The notes: generated by a model not told the origin, from the letters alone. A stretch of 9,116 bases of DNA from Desulfobacterales bacterium (GCA_016735355.1 JAERRQ010000040.1:1-9116); one strand, 5' to 3'. Shown: positions 1 to 7,050, numbered from the stretch's first letter. Program-made: numbers and translations.

Positions 1-153
1 ATTGGTGATGCGCTGGAGAGTCTTGCTCTTGAAGCGGAACGAGTTGCTCAATTCGAGGTTGCAATAGACGACTATGAGAAACTTCCGAAAATGATCAATG
101 ATTTCGTTGAAATGATAGAAGGTATCGGACCGAACCCCTTCAAAGGGTTCTAA
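1..153 (+). CDS. qmoB: QmoB C-terminus (quinone-interacting oxidoreductase subunit B), partial
   Basis: The window opens inside a gene in frame 1 that runs 50 codons to TAA at 151-153. The visible protein ends in DFVEMIEGIGPNPFKGF, which resembles the end of the MvhD-like C-terminal domain of QmoB. The identification rests on this tail and on the qmoC gene directly downstream. QmoB is an HdrA-like flavin and iron-sulfur subunit on the cytoplasmic side of Qmo, which passes electrons between menaquinol and APS reductase in sulfate reducers. The N-terminal FAD and ferredoxin regions lie outside the window. The last codons form a small DNA palindrome (GAACCC at 132-137, GGGTTC at 145-150), which may simply follow from the encoded residues. 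An HdrA/MvhD-type heterodisulfide reductase subunit is the alternative, but qmoC makes it less likely. Confidence 0.85.
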   Translation: MGDALESLALEAERVAQFEVAIDDYEKLPKMINDFVEMIEGIGPNPFKGF

Positions 154-167
154 GCGTTTAAGTTTTT

Positions 168-201
168 AATTGAGGGTGGCAAACAAACACCACCTTCAAT
201 T
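168..201 (+). other. Stem-loop in the qmoB-qmoC spacer
   Basis: AATTGAGGGTGG (168-179) pairs with CCACCTTCAATT (190-201) over 12 positions with one G-U wobble, around a 10-nt A-rich loop. The hairpin starts 15 bases after the qmoB stop. No clean U-tract follows (TAAATAG), so it is a poor intrinsic terminator. I infer an mRNA-processing or stabilising hairpin, or a partial terminator, that could set the ratio of qmoAB to qmoC message. Confidence 0.6.
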
Positions 202-213
202 TAAATAGTGTCC

Positions 214-273
214 GAACGAAAACTATAAAATTTTTTCTGACGCAGAAATTGGGAAAATTAGCAGTTTTCGTTC
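214..273 (+). other. Nested inverted repeat upstream of qmoC
   Basis: GAACGAAAACT (214-224) is the exact reverse complement of AGTTTTCGTTC (263-273), giving a perfect 11-bp stem. The 38-nt interior contains a second hairpin, TTTCTG (234-239) with CAGAAA (243-248) around the loop ACG. The outer stem ends 15 bases before the qmoC Shine-Dalgarno. It could be an RNA structure in the transcript or a regulator-binding inverted repeat. I recognise no riboswitch family. Confidence 0.55.
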
Positions 274-288
274 AGGTACTAAATATAC

Positions 289-294
289 GGAGGT
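289..294 (+). promoter_or_regulatory. qmoC ribosome-binding site
   Basis: GGAGGT lies 6 bases before the ATG at 301. It is a near-ideal Shine-Dalgarno and fixes the qmoC start despite the 147-bp gap after qmoB. Confidence 0.85.
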
Positions 295-300
295 ATTAAT

Positions 301-1479
301 ATGACTGACAGATGCCTGATTCAGCCTGATGTTGATTTTATAAAGCAAGTTGTCGGGCTTGGGGGCGATACTCTTAAAAAATGTTTTCAATGCGCTACAT
401 GTTCCGTCGTGTGCCCTATTTCTCCTGACAACAAACCATTTCCTAGAAAAGAGATGATTGCGGCATCCTGGGGTTTAAAAGACAGGCTGGTCGGTAACGG
501 TGATATATGGCTCTGCCATAATTGCGGCGACTGTTCCACCATGTGCCCACGGGGCGCAAATCCGGGTGATGTTCTGGGAGCGATACGTTCCTATGCCATT
601 AACGAATATGCACCATCAAAAACTTTGGGCGAAGCAGTAAATGATCCTAAAAAATTGCCGCTGCTGCTTGGCATCCCGGCACTGTTGTTTGCTCTGCTTG
701 CCTGTATAACCATGTTTGCCGGTGGTACCATGGAAACTATTTTTCATGCCATCGGTCTGGAGTGGTACCATGGAGGACATGGCGATATTATTTCGCATGC
801 CAATTTCATATCAACCTGGTTTGTTGATCTTGTTTTTGTTCCTTTGACCGCCTGGGTAATTATTAACTTTGCCATCGGTCTTAAAAGATTTATCAAAGAT
901 ATACATAAAAATGCTTTGCTTGAAGAAAAGACCGACAAAAAAGATATTGATCCCGTAGGCTTTATCCAGGCATTACTGAAGATAATACCCACAATAATCA
1001 AGCATGATAAGTTTACTGAATGTAGTGAAAATCAGGATCGTGCTACAGCTCATATTATGGTTCTTTACTCTTTTATCGGTTTGTTTATTGTAACCAATAT
1101 TTTCTTTGTGGTATTATATGTTTTCCACATCCCAGGCCCCTATCAGCAGATTAATCCGGTAAAATGGCTGGCTAATATCAGCGGTCTGGCCCTTGTTATT
1201 GGAAGTGTTATGATGATAAAAAATCGTCTGGCAAAAAAAGATCAGGTTTCGGTCTATAAGGACTGGTACCTGTTAGGTCTTGTTTTTGGGCTTGGTCTTT
1301 CCGGAATGCTTACGGAGATGACCAGACTGGCAGGATTGGCGGGACTGACATATTTTATATATCTTGTACATCTTGTTTTTGTTTTCAACCTGTTTGCTTT
1401 TTTGCCCTACTCCAAGCTGGCACATCTGGTTTACAGAACTGTTGCCATGGCTTATTCAGAGTACGGGAACAGAAAATAA
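301..1479 (+). CDS. qmoC: QmoC, membrane-bound subunit of the quinone-interacting oxidoreductase
   Basis: Full-length protein of 392 residues. QmoC anchors the Qmo complex in the cytoplasmic membrane and carries electrons from menaquinol towards QmoAB and APS reductase in dissimilatory sulfate reduction. The N-terminal part (about residues 25-90) is an HdrC-like ferredoxin domain with two CxxCxxCxxxCP motifs: C28/C31/C34/C38 (CFQCATCSVVCP) and C72/C75/C78/C82 (CHNCGDCSTMCP). The rest resembles HdrE/NarI cytochrome b subunits, with about six hydrophobic segments near 119-141, 172-195, 251-275, 287-305, 322-340 and 346-368. H251, H276, H357 and H375 lie in or next to these segments and are candidate haem b ligands (inference). 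It follows qmoB on the same strand and is closed by a strong terminator. The fused HdrC and HdrE parts separate QmoC from stand-alone HdrC or HdrE. Confidence 0.95.
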   Translation: MTDRCLIQPDVDFIKQVVGLGGDTLKKCFQCATCSVVCPISPDNKPFPRKEMIAASWGLKDRLVGNGDIWLCHNCGDCSTMCPRGANPGDVLGAIRSYAINEYAPSKTLGEAVNDPKKLPLLLGIPALLFALLACITMFAGGTMETIFHAIGLEWYHGGHGDIISHANFISTWFVDLVFVPLTAWVIINFAIGLKRFIKDIHKNALLEEKTDKKDIDPVGFIQALLKIIPTIIKHDKFTECSENQDRATAHIMVLYSFIGLFIVTNIFFVVLYVFHIPGPYQQINPVKWLANISGLALVIGSVMMIKNRLAKKDQVSVYKDWYLLGLVFGLGLSGMLTEMTRLAGLAGLTYFIYLVHLVFVFNLFAFLPYSKLAHLVYRTVAMAYSEYGNRK

Positions 1480-1540
1480 AACAGATTTAGATCGGTGTAG
1501 AGATAAGGCATGCCTTGTCTCTTATAAAATAACATACATA

Positions 1541-1580
1541 AAAAAAAGGGGAAGGTTTAAAAAAACCTTCCCCTTTTTTT
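1541..1580. terminator. Perfect bidirectional intrinsic terminator between qmoC and sat
   Basis: Bases 1541-1558 (A7, GGGG, AA, GG, TTT) are the exact reverse complement of 1563-1580, leaving a 4-nt A loop. The GC-rich core GGGGAAGG/CCTTCCCC is followed by seven T on each strand. It can therefore stop qmoC transcripts from the left and sat transcripts from the right. It starts 61 bases after the qmoC stop. Confidence 0.92.
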
Positions 1581-1590
1581 GTATTTTTGT

Positions 1591-1645
1591 AGGGGTTCAA
1601 GATTTTGAACCCTATATTTTATTTTATTTTATTTTTTGAACCCCT
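1591..1645. terminator. Second hairpin with two alternative pairings
   Basis: GGGTTCAA (1593-1600) can pair with TTGAACCC at 1605-1612 (4-nt loop) or, as the longer AGGGGTTCAA (1591-1600), with TTGAACCCCT at 1636-1645. The short hairpin is followed by T-rich sequence on the + strand. For sat transcripts these hairpins come before the main terminator. They may be a back-up terminator or an RNA end-processing site. Pairing is visible in the sequence; function is inferred. Confidence 0.5.
1616..1635. repeat. ATTTT pentanucleotide microsatellite, four copies
   Basis: Four perfect head-to-tail copies of ATTTT fill the space between the two alternative TTGAACCC partners. Copy number may vary by replication slippage. 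No coding sequence is affected. Confidence 0.8.
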
Positions 1646-1684
1646 CGTTGTTAATTATTCCACCCCGCGTTGTTAATTATCCCC
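1641..1684. repeat. 22-bp tandem duplication overlapping the sat stop codon
   Basis: Bases 1641-1662 and 1663-1684 are adjacent 22-bp units that agree at 19 positions. They share CCCC and CGTTGTTAATTAT and differ at the fifth base and near the right edge. The right copy contains the sat stop codon (1677-1679, minus strand) and its last glycine codons. The left copy lies just beyond the gene. Confidence 0.8.
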
Positions 1685-2948
1685 CAGTTGCAGCAGCATG
1701 GGTTTTAATCTCAACCTTTTCTGTAAGGCTTCCATAGTATTCACGAAGAATAGCGAGAACTTCTTCCCGGCCAAAGTGATCCGGAATCTCAGTACCTTCC
1801 GATAACCCCTTGCGCAGCATTGTGCCGGAAAGCATAACCCTGTCTTCCTTGGCGTGCGGGCAGGTTCTAAGGGAGGCCATTCCGTCGCATTTGTGGCAAT
1901 AGAATGTCCAGTCTATCTTTAAGGGAGTGCACAGAAGCGCCTTGCCAGGATCGGACGGGGTTGGAATTTTATCAAAAATTGTCTGAGCTTCAAACATACC
2001 GTAAAAATCACCTACGCCGGCATGGTCACGTCCGATTATCATCTTTGAGCAGCCATAATTCTGGCGGAAAGTAGCATGCAGTAGGCCTTCCCGGGGACCG
2101 GCATAACGCATATCAAGCGGGTAACCACCCTGTAATACATTAGCTTCTACAAAATAATTTTTTACAAGCGCGTCAATACATTTAACACGTACTTCAGCAG
2201 GAATATCGCCAGGTTTCAGGTTTCCAACCAGGGAATGAATGTAAACGCCGTCGCATACTTCCACTGCAATTTTGCACAGGTATTCGTGGGATCTGTGCAT
2301 CGGATTTCTGAGCTGCAGGGCGGCCACTTCACTCCAGCCACGATCCTCAAACATTTTTCTGGATTCTGCCGGGCTCACGTAGATTCCTGGATATTTTTCC
2401 GGATATTCGCCTTCACTAAGCACTTTAACCGGGCCTGCCAGGTTGACATCCTTCTGACCCATTACCATCTGAACTCCGGGGTGATCATCCTGCGCAATTT
2501 CCCAAAACTCTTTTGGAGTAGGAGTACCCTCACCCATATAAACCTTTTCGCATTCATATTTCTTGTCGGCTTCGCTTACTTCGTACTTCTCGGTGACTTT
2601 CATGGTTGCCATGACTTCACCGGCACCAGTTACAAGTGCTACCTCGTCGCCGTTATTAATCGCGTCGGCATCCGCCTTGTCCGCCGAAAGAGTAACCGGG
2701 ATTGGCCAGAATGTGCCGTCGGAAATAAGGAAATCATCGCATACACTCTTCCAGTCGGCCTTTGTCATAAAGCTTGTCAGAGGACTGAATCCGCCGATAC
2801 CCATCATGATCAGATCGCCCTCTTCACGTGGTGAAATAGTTATTTTTTTAAGACCTTCAGCTTTTTTCTTTTCAGCTTCAAGCTCTGCGCCCTCAAGAAG
2901 GCAGCAGGTCAAGCCTTTTCCGCCATGCGGAGCTACTAGGTTTGCCAT
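1677..2948 (-). CDS. sat: Dissimilatory sulfate adenylyltransferase (ATP sulfurylase)
   Basis: Full-length cytoplasmic enzyme of 423 residues that makes adenosine 5'-phosphosulfate (APS) and pyrophosphate from ATP and sulfate, the first step of dissimilatory sulfate reduction. The nucleotide-binding motif [11 protein letters not shown] is at residues 212-222, with the HxxH pair H218 and H221. GRDHAG follows at 306-311. A CHKC...CPH cluster (C351, C354, C363, H365) matches the zinc-binding region of bacterial and archaeal dissimilatory Sat proteins. There is no C-terminal APS-kinase domain, so it is not an assimilatory fusion. The start is supported by AAGGAG 11 bases upstream. The gene is convergent to qmoC and divergent from maeB, so it has its own promoter. 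Its stop codon sits inside a 22-bp tandem duplication. Confidence 0.97.
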   Translation of the reverse strand: MANLVAPHGGKGLTCCLLEGAELEAEKKKAEGLKKITISPREEGDLIMMGIGGFSPLTSFMTKADWKSVCDDFLISDGTFWPIPVTLSADKADADAINNGDEVALVTGAGEVMATMKVTEKYEVSEADKKYECEKVYMGEGTPTPKEFWEIAQDDHPGVQMVMGQKDVNLAGPVKVLSEGEYPEKYPGIYVSPAESRKMFEDRGWSEVAALQLRNPMHRSHEYLCKIAVEVCDGVYIHSLVGNLKPGDIPAEVRVKCIDALVKNYFVEANVLQGGYPLDMRYAGPREGLLHATFRQNYGCSKMIIGRDHAGVGDFYGMFEAQTIFDKIPTPSDPGKALLCTPLKIDWTFYCHKCDGMASLRTCPHAKEDRVMLSGTMLRKGLSEGTEIPDHFGREEVLAILREYYGSLTEKVEIKTHAAATGG

Positions 2949-2959
2949 AAGTACACAAT

Positions 2960-2965
2960 CTCCTT
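2960..2965 (-). promoter_or_regulatory. sat ribosome-binding site
   Basis: Read on the minus strand, AAGGAG (continuing as AAGGAGAT) lies 11 bases before the sat ATG. The spacing is slightly long, but the match is strong and no better start is nearby. Confidence 0.7.
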
Positions 2966-2999
2966 TTAATTAAAATCGATTAAAAAAAAAATCTTATCC

Positions 3000-3019
3000 A
3001 AAAAAACCTGTTGCAGGTT
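3000..3019 (-). promoter_or_regulatory. Small hairpin plus U-tract in the sat leader
   Basis: On the minus strand AACCTG and CAGGTT form a 6-bp stem around CAA, running directly into seven T. It lies between the candidate sat promoter and the start codon. The form is that of a weak intrinsic terminator or attenuator, but the stem is short. The same symmetric sequence could instead bind a repressor. Confidence 0.35.
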
Positions 3020-3042
3020 AAAAATTTAAAAAAACTAATAGA

Positions 3043-3071
3043 TTTTTATTAAGTTATTATGCTTTTGTCAA
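3043..3071 (-). promoter_or_regulatory. Candidate sat promoter
   Basis: A perfect TTGACA -35 box lies on the minus strand at 3066-3071. Seventeen bases downstream is TAAAAA, a 4/6 match to the -10 consensus, and neighbouring registers in this AT-rich stretch fit about equally well. It would give a leader of roughly 90 nt carrying the hairpin at 3000-3019. Confidence 0.45.
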
Positions 3072-3365
3072 GACTAATCAAGCAAGCTGGATATTTGATA
3101 TCAGAGAGCTATATACTGGGCAATGCACTCCATCCCCTACAATATATAGTATCATGATTACCAAAATAGCTTATGCTAAATATCAGGATCTTGAGATTCG
3201 CTTGACACATAATCACAGGTCTGCCATATAAATGTACTATTCAATATCATTAACTTAAGAATTTGTTTTATATCATTCCAGTAAAGCTTCTCTTCGACTG
3301 ATCTGTTAACGTAAAGCCCGAAATCGACACTATTAATGGGTTCCCGCTTGAGCTGCAATGACAGC

Positions 3366-3394
3366 TTGACAAATAACACATTGAAAAAATTATT
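3366..3394 (+). promoter_or_regulatory. Candidate maeB promoter
   Basis: TTGACA at 3366-3371 is followed after 17 bases by ATTATT, a weak -10 match, and would give a leader of about 40 nt. A second TTGACA at 3202-3207 with TATAAA at 3227-3232 has a better -10 but a 19-base spacer and a 200-nt leader. I cannot choose between them from sequence alone. Confidence 0.28.
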
Positions 3395-3427
3395 TAGGTG
3401 ACGGTCTATAACTTCATCAGTGTCCCG

Positions 3428-3433
3428 AAAGGA
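3428..3433 (+). promoter_or_regulatory. maeB ribosome-binding site that decides the start
   Basis: AAAGGA lies 9 bases before the ATG at 3443. The frame stays open upstream to a GTG at 3398. That GTG has no clear Shine-Dalgarno, and the extra 15 residues do not resemble the family's N-terminus. The start at 3443 is preferred. Confidence 0.7.
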
Positions 3434-3442
3434 AACCTTAAT

Positions 3443-5695
3443 ATGCTTTATGAAAAAGAATCCCTTATTTATCACAGCACTCCATGTCCCGGAAAGATTG
3501 AAGTTGTACCTTTGAAACCGTGTGTCACTCAATCTGACCTGAGTCTTGCATATACACCCGGTGTTGCCGTGCCATGCAAAAAAATAGAACTAAACCCCGA
3601 ACTCGCATTTGATTATACTTCAAAGGGTAATCTTGTCGGAGTAATAACAAACGGCACGGCAGTACTTGGCCTCGGCGATATCGGGCCTCTGGCCGGGAAG
3701 CCGGTCATGGAAGGAAAAGGGGTTTTGTTTAAACGGTTTGCCAATATAAATGTTTTTGATATTGAGATTAACTCAAAAGATCCTGAAGAATTCATCAACA
3801 CAGTAAAGCTTTTAGAGCCGACTTTCGGAGGAATAAACCTTGAAGATATAAAGGCGCCTGAATGCTTTTATATAGAAGAAGAGTTAAAAAAACAGATGTC
3901 GATACCAGTTTTTCATGATGATCAGCATGGCACAGCAATTATTTCAAGCGCAGCTTTGTTAAATGCGAGTGAATTGATCGGGCGTAAAATAGCGGATTTC
4001 CGTGTTGTCATCAACGGCGCCGGAGCAGCAGCTATTGCATGTGCCAAAATGTATAATCAAATCGGCGTTAAAAAAGAAAATATAACATTAATTGACACAC
4101 TTGGGGTGATTTACACAGGGCGTGAGGATGGTATGAACCCCTACAAGGAACATTTTGCCGTTGATACAAAAAACCGCACCCTTGAAGATGCCGTAAAAGA
4201 GGCGAATGTACTGGTGGGTCTTTCTGCCGGCGGCGCATTTACACCCGAACTTCTGGCTCTTATGAGTGAAAAACCGATTATTTTTGCTCTTGCCAATCCT
4301 GTGCCTGAAATAGAATATCATGAAGCCAGGGCCGCTCGTCCTGATGCCATAGTTGCAACCGGGAGATCTGATTATCCTAACCAGGTCAATAATGTTTTAG
4401 GCTTCCCTTTTATTTTTCGTGGCGCACTTGATGTACGTGCCTCAACAATAAACGAAGAAATGAAGATTGCAGCAGTATGGGCACTGGCCGAACTTGCAAG
4501 AGAGGATGTCTCTGATTCTGTCATTAAAGCATACGGAGGAAAAAATATTTATTTCGGCCCGGAATATATTATACCGACTCCTTTAGATTCTCGTGTGCTT
4601 CTAAAAGTTACCCCGGCTGTGGCAAATGCCGCAATCGAAAGCGGAGTAGCAAAAATTTGCATATCCAACCAGGAAAAATATATTCAGGAGCTAGATTCCA
4701 CACTCGGCCATGAACGTGAAATAATGCGAAAGATAATAATCAGGGCTCAACACAACCCGAAACGGATTGTCCTTCCCGAAGGGAACCATCCTATTATTAT
4801 TCGCGCCGCTCACCAGATGGTTAACGAAGGAATCGCCAAACCGATTCTTCTGGGCGATGAAGATGAAATCAGGACCTTAGCTGAACAATTGCAGATACCA
4901 CTGGCCGGCATGAAAATTGTAAATTTCAGAAAAAGCAAACTACTTGACAAGTTCTCATCAATGCTTTTTGAAATGCGTGCACGAAAAGGATTATCTTTAA
5001 CTGAAGCTCGCTGGCAGCTTAGGGATCCTTATGTTTTTGGAGCTATGATGGTGCAGTTTGGAATGGTAGACGGTCAGGTACACGGAATAAACCGTACCTA
5101 TTTTAATTCCATTGTGCCTGTTCTTCAAGTAATACCACGACGCGGAGGTGTTGCCAAAATATCAGGGATGCATCTTTTATTTTTCAAAGATCGGACTTTT
5201 TTATTTGCAGATACAACCGTAAACATTAAAACCAGCACGGAAGATTTGGCCGAAATTGCAATTCTCTCTGCGGAAATGGGCAGGTTTATTGATATTGAAC
5301 CGCGTATAGCTATGGTATCCTTTTCTAATTTTGGTAATACACGTCATCCTGATTCAAAAAAAGTAGAACAGGCTGTTAAAATTGTTCAGCAAAAGAAGCC
5401 TGAGTTGATTATTGATGGGGAAATGCAGGCAGATACAGCAATATCCGAAGATATTTTGAACGAAAGATTCCCATTTAATTGCCTGAAAGGAACAGCCAAT
5501 ACACTAATTTTCCCTGATCTTGCATCCGGAAATGCCGCTTACAAGCTGCTTGAGCAATTGGGAGGCGCAAAAGTGGTAGGCCCTCTTTTGATGGGTCTAA
5601 GCAAACCCTTCAACGTCATCCAGCGGAATTCGGATGTTGACAACGTAGTCAATGTGACGGCAATTACCGTGGTTCAAGCTCAAAATGATAAATAG
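3443..5695 (+). CDS. maeB: NADP-dependent malic enzyme, MaeB type with phosphotransacetylase-like domain
   Basis: Protein of 750 residues, close to the 759 of E. coli MaeB. It oxidatively decarboxylates malate to pyruvate with reduction of NAD(P), linking C4 acids to acetyl-CoA metabolism and supplying reductant in the cytoplasm. The malic N-terminal domain (about 10-170) contains SLAYTPGV with catalytic Y37, [19 protein letters not shown] with K92, NLEDIKAPE and the metal site FHDDQHGT (157-164). The NAD-binding domain (about 170-405) contains GAGAAA (192-197), ANPVPEI and [17 protein letters not shown]. Residues from about 428 to the end form the PTA-like domain, starting with [10 protein letters not shown]. 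In known MaeB proteins this domain is regulatory and binds acetyl-CoA rather than acting as a transacetylase. All parts are intact. The cofactor, NADP or NAD, is not settled by the sequence. The gene stands alone between divergent sat and the convergent exchanger. Confidence 0.95.
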   Translation: MLYEKESLIYHSTPCPGKIEVVPLKPCVTQSDLSLAYTPGVAVPCKKIELNPELAFDYTSKGNLVGVITNGTAVLGLGDIGPLAGKPVMEGKGVLFKRFANINVFDIEINSKDPEEFINTVKLLEPTFGGINLEDIKAPECFYIEEELKKQMSIPVFHDDQHGTAIISSAALLNASELIGRKIADFRVVINGAGAAAIACAKMYNQIGVKKENITLIDTLGVIYTGREDGMNPYKEHFAVDTKNRTLEDAVKEANVLVGLSAGGAFTPELLALMSEKPIIFALANPVPEIEYHEARAARPDAIVATGRSDYPNQVNNVLGFPFIFRGALDVRASTINEEMKIAAVWALAELAREDVSDSVIKAYGGKNIYFGPEYIIPTPLDSRVLLKVTPAVANAAIESGVAKICISNQEKYIQELDSTLGHEREIMRKIIIRAQHNPKRIVLPEGNHPIIIRAAHQMVNEGIAKPILLGDEDEIRTLAEQLQIPLAGMKIVNFRKSKLLDKFSSMLFEMRARKGLSLTEARWQLRDPYVFGAMMVQFGMVDGQVHGINRTYFNSIVPVLQVIPRRGGVAKISGMHLLFFKDRTFLFADTTVNIKTSTEDLAEIAILSAEMGRFIDIEPRIAMVSFSNFGNTRHPDSKKVEQAVKIVQQKKPELIIDGEMQADTAISEDILNERFPFNCLKGTANTLIFPDLASGNAAYKLLEQLGGAKVVGPLLMGLSKPFNVIQRNSDVDNVVNVTAITVVQAQNDK

Positions 5696-5736
5696 CTGTT
5701 AGATTTTAGGTGTTATAGTTCGTCGCAAATGAGCGG

Positions 5737-5826
5737 TTAGCTATTAGCCGTTAGCATTGAAAAGGGGTGGAAATGAGAGATTATAGAGAACTCAATCAAC
5801 AGTTTTATCCAAAAGCTAATGGCTAA
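5737..5826 (+). repeat. Inverted-repeat element of TTAGC heptamers with a 17-codon reading frame
   Basis: The left end carries TTAGC three times at exact 7-base intervals (5737, 5744, 5751). The right end carries the reverse complement GCTAA twice, also 7 apart (5815, 5822). TTAGCCGTTAGC (5744-5755) pairs with GCTAATGGCTAA (5815-5826) over 12 bp with one G-U. Between them GGGGTGG (5764-5770) precedes ATG at 5773 of a 17-codon frame, MRDYRELNQQFYPKANG, whose stop is inside the right arm. The opening MRDYREL resembles the start of four-helix-bundle proteins of the 23S rRNA intervening-sequence (S23/IVP) family. A deleted remnant of such a gene, a MITE-like repeat, and a weak terminator between the convergent genes are all possible. 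Confidence 0.5.
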
Positions 5827-5835
5827 AAACTTGAA

Positions 5836-7023
5836 TCACCACCCACCGGTAATACCATTAGCTGTATTTTGTAAAATTTCTTCAATACCTCCGGGTTGGC
5901 GCAATAAGTTGATAAAAACTTCTGCCGGCTTTGCAAGGCATGAATCACCACCAGACAAATAATCTGCCGCACCAACAGCATAGAGAATAAAAAATCCATA
6001 AAGAATACCAAGAATTATCACATGCCCGGATTTCATCTCTTTGCTGAAATAGTAGACTGCCACTGTAATTACGCTTACGATTAATAACATTATTCTAATG
6101 TCTATTATGGTTGGGCCTGCTTCAATAAAATCAATTTTTTGACCTGTAATTACAAGAAAGAGACCGAGAGGAAGCCCCATGCTTATAGTAACGTCAAATA
6201 TATTGGAACCAAACACATTTGATAAGGCATCGTCGTGATTTCCTTTTTTTGCATCCCTGATTGAAATTATAGTATCCGGCACACTACTTACCGCTGCAAC
6301 GAGAATTAATGCTATGAATAAAGGATTAATTTTCATTGCATCAGCTATCCCCTTACAACTTTCCACCAAACCCGCACAAGCCGCTGCAATAACGACCATT
6401 GAAAGCAAAAACAATATCCAGCTTCGGCCTGTGCAGCCTTTCGGTGATTTAAACTGAAACTTTGTGAACCATGAATCTGCTGCTTCATGTATATTTTTTT
6501 TTACATTTTTATTGTTTTTCATGGAAAGCAGGGTATATGCAAGGTAAATAAAATAAAATGCCGTAAAAGACCAACCATGCCAATGGGTTATGTAATCACT
6601 GGACAATAAAACCAAAAGCAGGACTTCTGCCGCAATAAGGAAGAGACCATCCCTGAGAATCACTTTTTTGCTTATTCTCACACCAGTTAAAGCGGTTGCC
6701 AGAACAACCTGAATTACCAGCATGGGAATCACAATGCTATTGAAAATAGCTGACCCTGCATTAGCGCCTATACTTGCAGCTAAATCCCGGCCAAGATTTT
6801 CATGTAACGCAAAAACAAGAAAAAATACGGTTGTTAATAACTCAGGCATGGACGAACCAATGGCATTTAAAGTTGCCCCTTTTACGCCTTCACTTAAACT
6901 ACGGCCGAGATAGTTTGTTGCAGCTTCGAAAACATCGCAGGATCGAGCCATTACAACTGAGCAAAATATCATTAAAATTAAGCCTCCATACCATGTATGA
7001 AGAAAGAAATTTGAAATTCCCAT
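5836..7023 (-). CDS. Cation/Ca2+ exchanger, CaCA superfamily membrane antiporter
   Basis: Integral membrane protein of 395 residues with about ten hydrophobic segments in two halves, separated by a basic, hydrophilic loop (about 168-200, rich in K and N). It carries the two alpha repeats that define Ca2+:cation antiporters. Alpha-1 (about 49-96) has GATLNAIGSSMPELLT with E61, then SIGANAGSAIFN. Alpha-2 (about 242-280) has VAAVSSVPDTI with D250, then NVFGSNIFD. E61 and D250 occupy the ion-binding acidic positions. The Glu/Asp pair, rather than Glu/Glu, recalls the K+-dependent NCKX branch, but the transported ions cannot be read from sequence. The likely job is extrusion of Ca2+ driven by Na+ or H+. 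AAGGTG stands just before the ATG. It begins 27 bp after the hisD stop on the same strand, suggesting co-transcription. Confidence 0.9.
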   Translation of the reverse strand: MGISNFFLHTWYGGLILMIFCSVVMARSCDVFEAATNYLGRSLSEGVKGATLNAIGSSMPELLTTVFFLVFALHENLGRDLAASIGANAGSAIFNSIVIPMLVIQVVLATALTGVRISKKVILRDGLFLIAAEVLLLVLLSSDYITHWHGWSFTAFYFIYLAYTLLSMKNNKNVKKNIHEAADSWFTKFQFKSPKGCTGRSWILFLLSMVVIAAACAGLVESCKGIADAMKINPLFIALILVAAVSSVPDTIISIRDAKKGNHDDALSNVFGSNIFDVTISMGLPLGLFLVITGQKIDFIEAGPTIIDIRIMLLIVSVITVAVYYFSKEMKSGHVIILGILYGFFILYAVGAADYLSGGDSCLAKPAEVFINLLRQPGGIEEILQNTANGITGGW

Positions 7024-7050
7024 TCAACACCTTTTTTTATCTTTATGGCC

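Larger units (their letters stand above)
2949..3442. other. 494-bp divergent spacer between sat and maeB
   Basis: No gene is called with confidence here. The sat side is very AT-rich, with a perfect palindrome TTTTAATTAAAA at 2964-2975 and a run of ten A after 2981. Further right, CTATATA (3109-3115) and TATATAG (3143-3149) form a loose inverted repeat enclosing a GGG/CCC pair. AGCTG (3351-3355) and CAGCT (3362-3366) form another next to the candidate maeB -35. On the minus strand an open frame covers 3176-3442 and continues into the maeB start. I cannot identify its product and do not call it a gene. Confidence 0.6.

Noticed and set aside
1591..1613. tRNA T-arm-like sequence GGGGTTCAAGATT, possible attachment site
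   Set aside because: Pairing is a plain hairpin, no acceptor or anticodon arms are present, and no integrase or second copy exists in the window.
1646..1680. Two TTGTTAA half-sites resembling Rex-binding sequence
   Set aside because: Both are direct, not inverted, and lie at the 3' end of sat as part of a tandem duplication, so a promoter operator is unlikely.
2235..2973. Long open frames on the plus strand inside sat
   Set aside because: They are antisense to a complete, motif-bearing sat gene and show no family features. They follow from sat codon bias.
2964..2990. TTTTAATTAAAA palindrome and A10 run near the sat start as an operator
   Set aside because: Such palindromes are expected by chance in sequence this AT-rich, and it overlaps the ribosome-binding site rather than a recognisable promoter.
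3398..3442. GTG start extending MaeB by 15 residues
   Set aside because: No Shine-Dalgarno at suitable spacing, and the extension does not resemble the family N-terminus. ATG at 3443 has AAAGGA and aligns with known MaeB starts.
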